Assembly: GCA_963822175.1 (NCBI GenBank)
Contig: CAWGGJ010000008.1
Span: forward strand, 434,001-498,000
DNA from: FEB-25 sp963822175
GTDB lineage: Bacteria > Chloroflexota > Anaerolineae > Anaerolineales > UBA4823
DNA length: 64,000 bases
Direction: 5' to 3'
Below are positions 58,561 to 64,000 of the stretch, in pieces. The number at the start of each line of letters is the position of its first letter. Position 1 is the first letter of the stretch. Under the pieces are notes generated by a model that worked only from the letters and a program-made list of their open reading frames with translations, had not been told where the DNA came from and ran no database searches. Both the position numbers and the translations under genes were made by a program.

Positions 58561-59472
58561 ATGAGGATCGTTGTTGCATTAGGTGGAAATGCCTTACTCA
58601 AGCGCGGTGAACCGATGACTCACGATGTCCAACGCGCCAATATCAGGGTTGCAGCAAAAGCTATAGCTCCCGTTGCTCAACAACACCAGGTAGTGCTGGC
58701 ACACGGTAACGGGCCCCAGGTGGGTTTGCTAGCCCTCCAGGCTTCAGCCTATAAAGAAGTAGAGGCATACCCCTTGGATGTGCTGGGAGCCCAAACTGAG
58801 GGGATGATCGGATATATGATCGAGCAGGAGTTAGGTAACCTGCTGCCTTTTGAAGTGCCCTTTGCCACCATCCTGACCATGGTCGAAGTCGATCCAGCCG
58901 ACCCGGCATTCCAGAACCCAACCAAATTCGTCGGCCCGGTGTACGAGAAGGAAGAAGCCGACCGCTTGAAAGCCGAGAAAGGGTGGGCATTCAAGATGGA
59001 TGGAACGAAATGGCGCCGGGTGGTGCCTTCACCGCTACCCAAGCGGATTTTTGAGATTAGACCGGTGAAATGGCTGCTGGAGAAGGGCACACTGGTGATC
59101 TGCGCAGGCGGTGGCGGTATCCCCACTATGTATGAAGCGGGCAAGCAGCGCACGCTGGCTGGTATCGAAGCGGTGATCGATAAAGACCTGGCCAGTGAGC
59201 TATTGGCACGTGAGCTTGAAGCTGACCTGTTCGTAATCGCCACCGATGTGGACGGGGTGTACCTGGATTGGGGTAAGCCGGAACAACGCAGACTGGGTAA
59301 AGTGACGATACAGGAGCTGAGAGCCCATCCATTCCCGGCTGGTTCAATGGGGCCAAAGGTAGCTGCAGCCATCCAATTCGTCGAGAAGACTGGCAAACGC
59401 GCCGCGATCGGTTCCCTCCAGGATATTGAGAAGATTGTAGCCGGAGAAGCCGGGACGAATGTCTATCCATAA
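58561..59472 (+). CDS. arcC: Carbamate kinase
   Basis: A protein of 303 residues behind AAAGGAG, normal for carbamate kinase. It begins VVALGGNALLKRGEPMT; further signs are LAHGNGPQVGLLALQ, EVDPADPAFQNPTKFVGP, VICAGGGGIPTMYE and ATDVDGVYLDWG with GSMGPKVAAAI. It transfers phosphate from carbamoyl phosphate to ADP, giving the ATP of the arginine deiminase pathway. It acts with arcA and arcB around it. Confidence 0.95.
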   Translation: MRIVVALGGNALLKRGEPMTHDVQRANIRVAAKAIAPVAQQHQVVLAHGNGPQVGLLALQASAYKEVEAYPLDVLGAQTEGMIGYMIEQELGNLLPFEVPFATILTMVEVDPADPAFQNPTKFVGPVYEKEEADRLKAEKGWAFKMDGTKWRRVVPSPLPKRIFEIRPVKWLLEKGTLVICAGGGGIPTMYEAGKQRTLAGIEAVIDKDLASELLARELEADLFVIATDVDGVYLDWGKPEQRRLGKVTIQELRAHPFPAGSMGPKVAAAIQFVEKTGKRAAIGSLQDIEKIVAGEAGTNVYP

Positions 59473-59543
59473 CAAACAATTATTAATTTGGTCAAATATC
59501 GATAATTTGTAGAAATCAATTCAATCGTAAAAAGAAGGAGTTA

Positions 59544-60827
59544 ATGAATATGAACAATGATTTTGGTGTCAATTCAGAAGTAGGTAAGTTACGCAAGGTG
59601 ATGGTGCATCGACCGGAACTCAGCTTGAAGCGCTTGACTCCCACCAACCATGACGATCTCCTGTTCGATGATGTCTTGTGGGTGGAGCGCGCTCAATGGG
59701 AACATGACCAGTTTGTAAAAGCCATGCGTGAGCGTGGCATCGAGGTCTATTACCACGTCGACCTGCTCGGTGAAGCCCTGGCAGCTTCTGAGGAAGCCAA
59801 GAAAAATGTTGTGGAAATGGTGGCTTCCGAATACACCGTAGGCTGGTCATTGGTCGATGAAGTACGTGAATTCTTGTCGAAGATGCAGCCAGATCTACTT
59901 GCCAAGCACCTGGTTGGCGGCCTGACCGTCGGAGAGATGGTAGCCGGTGGCTTTGACCTGGCGAAGTTCAGGCAAATCTCCCTGGGTGCAGCAGCGGTGG
60001 CGGACGAATTGGGTTACTTCGTCATCCCTCCGGTGCCAAACTCGCTCTTCCAGCGTGATCCTTCGTGCTGGATCTACAACGGCGTAACGGTCAACCCGAT
60101 GTTTTGGCCAGCTCGGCGGCGTGAATCGCTCAACATGCTCACCATTTACCGCTACCACCCCATGTTCCAGGCGGCTAAGTTTAACTTTTGGTATCCGGAG
60201 CAGCTGGATGATAAGGGCTTTAATATTCAGGACTTCGGCCGGGCTTCCATGGAAGGAGGCGATGTACAGCCCATCGGCCACGGAACGGTGGCAATTGGCT
60301 GCAGTGAGCGTACTCAGGCACGCATGATCGAGATGGTCGCAAAGAAGCTCTTTGAAAGTGGTGGTGCTGAACGTGTTCTTGTTGCCATGATGACCAAGGA
60401 TAGAGCACATATGCACCTTGATACTGTCTTCACCTTACTGGACCGCGACATCGCTACCGCTTTCCCCAAGGTGGTCAACAATATACGCGGCATTAGCTTG
60501 CGCCCTGGCAAAAAGCCGGGCGACTTCCATGTGACCGAAGAAAAGAGCTTCCTGGATGCGGTGGCGGATGCCCTGCATGTCAAAAAGCTTACCGTGGTAG
60601 AAACCGGCGGTGATGAATACCAGGCGCAGCGCGAGCAGTGGGATGATGCCAACAACACGGTGGCTCTGGAACCCGGAGTGGTTGTCTCATATGAGCGCAA
60701 TACCTTCACGATCAACAAGATGCGTCAGGCGGGTATCGAGGTAGTTACAATCGCGGGCTTTGAGCTCGGCAAGGGTCGTGGTGGCGGGCACTGTATGACC
60801 TGCCCATTCTTGCGTGATGGCATCTAG
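59544..60827 (+). CDS. arcA: Arginine deiminase
   Basis: A protein of 427 residues behind AAGGAG. Start may be ATG 59544 or 59550. Hydrolyses arginine to citrulline and ammonia. The catalytic set is visible: LFDDVLWVERAQWEHDQF near the N terminus, ASMEGGDVQPIGHGTVAIG, HMHLDTVFTLLDRD and the nucleophile Cys417 in GGGHCMTCPFLRDGI. It closes the operon (carrier, arcB, M20 peptidase, arcC, arcA); the small membrane protein follows 20 bp later. Confidence 0.96.
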   Translation: MNMNNDFGVNSEVGKLRKVMVHRPELSLKRLTPTNHDDLLFDDVLWVERAQWEHDQFVKAMRERGIEVYYHVDLLGEALAASEEAKKNVVEMVASEYTVGWSLVDEVREFLSKMQPDLLAKHLVGGLTVGEMVAGGFDLAKFRQISLGAAAVADELGYFVIPPVPNSLFQRDPSCWIYNGVTVNPMFWPARRRESLNMLTIYRYHPMFQAAKFNFWYPEQLDDKGFNIQDFGRASMEGGDVQPIGHGTVAIGCSERTQARMIEMVAKKLFESGGAERVLVAMMTKDRAHMHLDTVFTLLDRDIATAFPKVVNNIRGISLRPGKKPGDFHVTEEKSFLDAVADALHVKKLTVVETGGDEYQAQREQWDDANNTVALEPGVVVSYERNTFTINKMRQAGIEVVTIAGFELGKGRGGGHCMTCPFLRDGI

Positions 60828-60847
60828 TTAATCCTGGAGGAGAATCC

Positions 60848-61328
60848 ATGAAAAATATTTGGCGTTGGATCATCGGTATTGTTGTGGGTCTCGCTTTGAT
60901 CGGTTTCATCTGGGCTGGTAGCTCAAGCCGCCAGGCTTATCGCGTTGCCCGAGGAGGCATCGAGAAGCGAGTCGAGCTCACTCAAGATCGCATCGATGGA
61001 ATCACAGAAATGGCGCTTGCTGCAGTTGACTTAGCCCTCGAGCAATCGGCAAATCTTCCGTCCCAGCAGGCAAAAGCAGACCTGATCAAACAAGGTATTG
61101 AAGAAATCAGTAATCGCTTGAAGGAAGCTGCAGATCTGCCGCGGCCAGGCAGCAGTTGACAAGTTGGATCAATCCATCGAGCAATTCAACACCACACTCG
61201 ATGCGGTGGATCAGGCTGCCCAGGAAGCAGATACCCCAGCAATCAAGGCGATCTATGACCGAATCTACGGTATTCTACTCGCCACACAAGAGCAGTTAAC
61301 CAACTTCCTGCTCACTGCGGGGCAATAA
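60848..61328 (+). CDS. Membrane-anchored coiled-coil protein (one frameshift)
   Basis: ATG 60848 follows GGAGGAG. An N-terminal membrane anchor (WIIGIVVGLALIGFIWAG) is followed by a helical part (KRVELTQDRIDGITEMALAA). The first frame stops at 61159. Taking out one C near 61139 leads into AVDKLDQSIEQFNTTLDAVD, EADTPAIKAIYDRIYGILLA and a stop at 61328 just before a strong terminator, which supports the longer gene. Function is unknown. Confidence 0.65.
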
Positions 61329-61341
61329 TAGAGTTGTATCA

Positions 61342-61380
61342 CATGCTAAGGGTAGCATGAAATCGCCCTTAGCATGTTTT
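61342..61380 (+). terminator. Rho-independent terminator
   Basis: Perfect 11-bp arms CATGCTAAGGG (61342-61352) and CCCTTAGCATG (61366-61376) around a 13-base loop, followed by TTTT. It lies 13 bp after the restored stop at 61328, ending the arc-side transcription unit. Confidence 0.8.
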
Positions 61381-61414
61381 CGAGCAGTTTTGAGGTGAAA
61401 GGAGAGAGTCGGAT

Positions 61415-61549
61415 ATGCTTTCAAGCATTTTTTTTTGGAGTGAGCTTGCCGTTGCTGTACTGCTGATCGGTTTTTTTGCCGAACACAGGTTCTTCAACCG
61501 TAACAACGATATGTTCATGGTTATAGCGTCGGAGCAACGTAAACAATAA
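61415..61549 (+). CDS. Small membrane protein, 44 aa
   Basis: AAAGGAGAGAG precedes an ATG with a 44-codon frame. The product starts MLSSIFFWSELAVAVLLIGF, a single membrane helix, then FAEHRFFNRNND and a basic end. No family is recognised. Translation is suggested only by the good ribosome binding site. A 220 bp stretch without genes follows. Confidence 0.45.
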   Translation: MLSSIFFWSELAVAVLLIGFFAEHRFFNRNNDMFMVIASEQRKQ

Positions 61550-61768
61550 CAGTCGAGATGATGATGCCAGATGGTTTTGATTACTGTGATGAGCGGGTAA
61601 CTACCTTACCAATAATGGGATTATTAGAAGCCTCATTGCCATCGCGTCAGTATTGGGATTTTGGATTTCATCACCCAGTACTTGTAAACGGAACCAAGGA
61701 AAATATATAAAATCACTGATAGACCCACGGATAAAAAAACACGAACCAATCCTAGAAAGGAGAGGCAC

Positions 61769-62674
61769 ATGGCCAAGGAAAAAGGTAAGAAGAAAGGTAA
61801 GAAAGGTAAGGGCAAGGACAAGGCGGAGGTAGTCGGCTCACCGGTTGTTCCTGGAATCGGAAGCCCTGTGGTTGCAGAAGCAGCTGCTGGCGCACCTCCT
61901 CCACCGCTGAGCAAGAAAGAGTTCGAGAAGGAGATGGAAAAGCTCCAGGTGGAACTGGTTAAGATGCAAGAGTGGGTCAAAGCGACTGGTGCTAAGATCT
62001 GCGTTTTATTCGAAGGCCGTGACACAGCTGGCAAGGGTGGTGTGATCAGGCGCATCACTGAAAGGGTCAGCCCGCGCGTGTTCCACGTGGTTGCGCTCTC
62101 CTCACCGACGGATCGGGAAAAATCGCAGATGTACTTCCAGCGCTACATGCCACATCTGCCAGCCGCCGGGGAAGTTGTGCTCTTCGATCGCAGCTGGTAC
62201 AACCGGGCAGGCGTCGAGCGGGTGATGGGATTCGCCACCAAGGAACAGGTGGATACCTTCCTCAAAATGACCCCCCTGGTCGAGAGGGCTATCATCAATT
62301 CAGGCATCTACCTAATCAAGTACTGGCTGGAAGTGGATATGGATGAACAGGCCAAGCGATTCCAAGAGCGCAATGAAGATTATCGCAAGATCTGGAAACT
62401 CAGCCCGATGGATGTGCAGGCACAAGCACGCTGGTACGATTACTCGAGGGCACGCGACGCCATGTTTGCCGCCACCGATACCCCTGAATGCCCCTGGTAC
62501 GTGGTGCCATCCAACGACCAGCGCCGGGCGCGCCTGAACTGCATCACGCACTTCTTGAGCCTGATTCCTTACCAAGAGGTGCCGCGTGAACCGCTAAAGT
62601 TCCCCAAGCGACAGGTAAAGGGTGACTATGAAGAGCCGAACTATCCCTTCCACTACGTCCCACAGAAATATTAA
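61769..62674 (+). CDS. ppk2: Polyphosphate kinase 2 (PPK2) with Lys-rich N-terminal tail
   Basis: A protein of 301 residues behind AAAGGAGAG. The first 20 residues are very Lys-rich (MAKEKGKKKGKKGKGKDK), then a Pro/Gly/Val-rich linker. The PPK2 core carries Walker A EGRDTAGKGG (about 82-91), Walker B VVLFDRSWYNRAGVERVMGF, and the ending NCITHFLSLIPYQEVP. PPK2 transfers phosphate between polyphosphate and nucleotides. It could supply ATP or GTP from polyphosphate. The Lys-rich tail is unusual to me and might bind polyphosphate. The P-type ATPase gene follows 18 bp later, so they are co-transcribed. Confidence 0.92.
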   Translation: MAKEKGKKKGKKGKGKDKAEVVGSPVVPGIGSPVVAEAAAGAPPPPLSKKEFEKEMEKLQVELVKMQEWVKATGAKICVLFEGRDTAGKGGVIRRITERVSPRVFHVVALSSPTDREKSQMYFQRYMPHLPAAGEVVLFDRSWYNRAGVERVMGFATKEQVDTFLKMTPLVERAIINSGIYLIKYWLEVDMDEQAKRFQERNEDYRKIWKLSPMDVQAQARWYDYSRARDAMFAATDTPECPWYVVPSNDQRRARLNCITHFLSLIPYQEVPREPLKFPKRQVKGDYEEPNYPFHYVPQKY

Positions 62675-62692
62675 AAAAGGAGGTAATTCAGA

Positions 62693-64000
62693 ATGACAAA
62701 TTCGATGGATAAAACAAAATGGTATACCCTGTCGACCGAAGATGTTGCTAAACAACTTCAAGTCGACCCGGCAAAAGGCCTGAGCTCAGACGAGGCAAAG
62801 TCTCGCCTGGAGAAGTACGGCTCCAACAAGCTGGCTGAGAAGAAGAAAAAATCAGGCCTGCAAGCCTTTCTTGAGCAATATCAAGACCTGATGCAGTTTG
62901 TGCTGCTCGGTGCTGCGATCATCAACCAGATCTTCACCGGGGAATGGGGAACGACGCTGGTGTTGGTCGGCCTGACAGTCTTCAATGCCGTCCTGGGGAT
63001 GCGCGGGGAGGCTAAAGCCGAAGCCAGCCTGGCTGCCCTATCGGAGACGATGAAGAGCATCGCCCGCGTGCGCCGCAATGGGCAGGCCGTCGAGATCAAT
63101 GCCGAGGAGCTGGTACCGGGCGATATCGTGCTGATGGAGGCGGGCAACCGCGTCCCAGCCGATGGTCGCCTGTTCGTGACCGCCACCCTCGAGATCGAGG
63201 AGGCTGCCCTGACTGGAGAGAGTGTCGCCTCGTCAAAAGACACCGAAACCATCCTCAAAGCCGATGCCCCCCTGGGCGACCGCCACTGCATGGCCTACAT
63301 GAACACTTCGGTTACGCGTGGGCGTGCCGAGATGATCGTCACTACCACCGGGATGGGCACCGAGATGGGCAACATCGCTGACCTGCTTAATAAGACTGAG
63401 GCGGATAAAACCCCCTTGCAGAAGCAGCTTGACCGCCTGACTGTGATCATTGCCTCCCTGGCAGGTTTGGCTTTCATTATCATGGTGATCTTGGGAATAC
63501 GGAATGGGCAGACGATGGATGCAATCTTCATCGCTGGCATCGCCCTAGCAATTTCTGCCATCCCGACCGGTCTTCCGGCTGTAGTGACCACCATGTATTC
63601 GATGGGCACGCGCCAATTAGCTGGTCTGGGTGCCATTGTCAAGCGTTTACCTTCGGTGGAGACGCTGGGTTCAGTCTCAGCGATCTGCTCCGATAAGACC
63701 GGTACCCTGACCCTGAACAAGATGACTGCCCGTGAGTTCACCATCCCTGGTCAGAATCGTTTTATGGTGACTGGCGAAGGCTACGGAACCCAAGGGGAGT
63801 ATAAACTTGCCACTGGTATAGCCGGATTACAGCCCTGGCAGAAAAACACCCTGACCTATAGCACCGAAGGCAAGCTGTTAAGCGCAGGCGGTGCCAAGGT
63901 CGATCTCGAGCAGATCCTGTTGCCCATGGCGCTATGTGCCGATGCCCGACTTGACGATAGCGGCGCTCTGATCGGTGACCCCACCGAAGGGGCGTTGATC
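62693..64000 (+). CDS. Cation-transporting P-type ATPase (type II-like), 3' end cut by window
   Basis: The start ATG follows AAAGGAGG by 9 bp; 436 codons are visible and the frame is open to the window end. The N-terminal cation ATPase domain has YTLSTEDVAKQLQVDPAKGL. The actuator region has PGDIVLMEAGNRVPADGR and EAALTGES. The phosphorylation motif CSDKTGTLTLN has Asp334. The M4 motif is AIPTGLPAVVT with Thr292 where Ca2+-ATPases have Glu (IPEGLP), so cation choice is unsure. The N domain and the rest lie outside. Confidence 0.9.
   Translation, partial: MTNSMDKTKWYTLSTEDVAKQLQVDPAKGLSSDEAKSRLEKYGSNKLAEKKKKSGLQAFLEQYQDLMQFVLLGAAIINQIFTGEWGTTLVLVGLTVFNAVLGMRGEAKAEASLAALSETMKSIARVRRNGQAVEINAEELVPGDIVLMEAGNRVPADGRLFVTATLEIEEAALTGESVASSKDTETILKADAPLGDRHCMAYMNTSVTRGRAEMIVTTTGMGTEMGNIADLLNKTEADKTPLQKQLDRLTVIIASLAGLAFIIMVILGIRNGQTMDAIFIAGIALAISAIPTGLPAVVTTMYSMGTRQLAGLGAIVKRLPSVETLGSVSAICSDKTGTLTLNKMTAREFTIPGQNRFMVTGEGYGTQGEYKLATGIAGLQPWQKNTLTYSTEGKLLSAGGAKVDLEQILLPMALCADARLDDSGALIGDPTEGALI

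Overview
The window looks like a piece of a Chloroflexota chromosome, most likely an Anaerolineae-type anaerobe. I infer this from protein architecture, not from a database search: a CSLREA/beta-helix secreted protein ending in a short LPMVLK tail, an SH3b lipoprotein with an NBR1-like Ig domain, MalT-like LuxR regulators, a DUF6325/SHOCT small-protein set, and an arginine deiminase operon beside anaerobic sulfatase maturation. Most genes lie on the plus strand behind clear AGGAG-type ribosome binding sites. The only convincing minus-strand gene is the GH5 hydrolase at 14.7-16.6 kb. Both window ends cut P-type ATPase genes.

Layout. 1-7.5 kb: an MgtA-like pump, a LonB-like protease, an unrecognised protein and a GH36 alpha-galactosidase. 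7.6-11 kb: gene-poor, with a secreted beta-helix protein, two small damaged genes and a diverged intergenic repeat pair. 11.0-14.7 kb: nadC-nadA-nadB for de novo NAD synthesis, convergent with the GH5 gene. 17.4-19.6 kb: a MalT-like regulator broken by two frameshifts and a stop, then fused to the C-terminal part of an MBL-fold hydrolase. 20-38.3 kb: an ion and sulfur region with four SulP permeases, a Cys-type arylsulfatase, an anaerobic sulfatase-maturating radical SAM enzyme, a K+ channel, a ClC protein, an AI-2E-family protein, DUF2254 and YihY membrane proteins, DUF6325 and a five-copy Gly/Pro repeat peptide. 38.3-42.5 kb: a lipoprotein, a tRNA 3'-end remnant with a terminator, and a second frameshifted MalT-like regulator. 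42.5-48 kb: small basic and envelope proteins, an SH3b lipoprotein, a second DUF6325, a SHOCT protein and a CoA-disulfide reductase/rhodanese fusion. 48-54 kb: a tightly packed sugar operon (GH63-like, GH13, glucose dehydrogenase, cyclase family). 54.2-60.8 kb: an arginine deiminase operon (YfcC-type carrier, arcB, M20 peptidase, arcC, arcA). 60.8-64 kb: two small membrane proteins, PPK2 and a cation P-type ATPase.

Working together. The sulfatase needs formylglycine formation and the radical SAM gene about 10 kb downstream is the oxygen-independent enzyme type for that. The SulP proteins could move the released sulfate or other anions, and the K+ and Cl- proteins fit an ion-balance role. The arc operon makes ATP from arginine through carbamoyl phosphate, with an M20 peptidase that may supply arginine.

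Caveat. At least ten single-base frameshifts interrupt genes whose two parts otherwise read as one protein, several of them in homopolymers. Some, such as the one in the YfcC carrier, are probably sequence errors. The first regulator, with a nonsense codon, truncation and fusion, looks truly dead. I annotate merged spans and name the break points.
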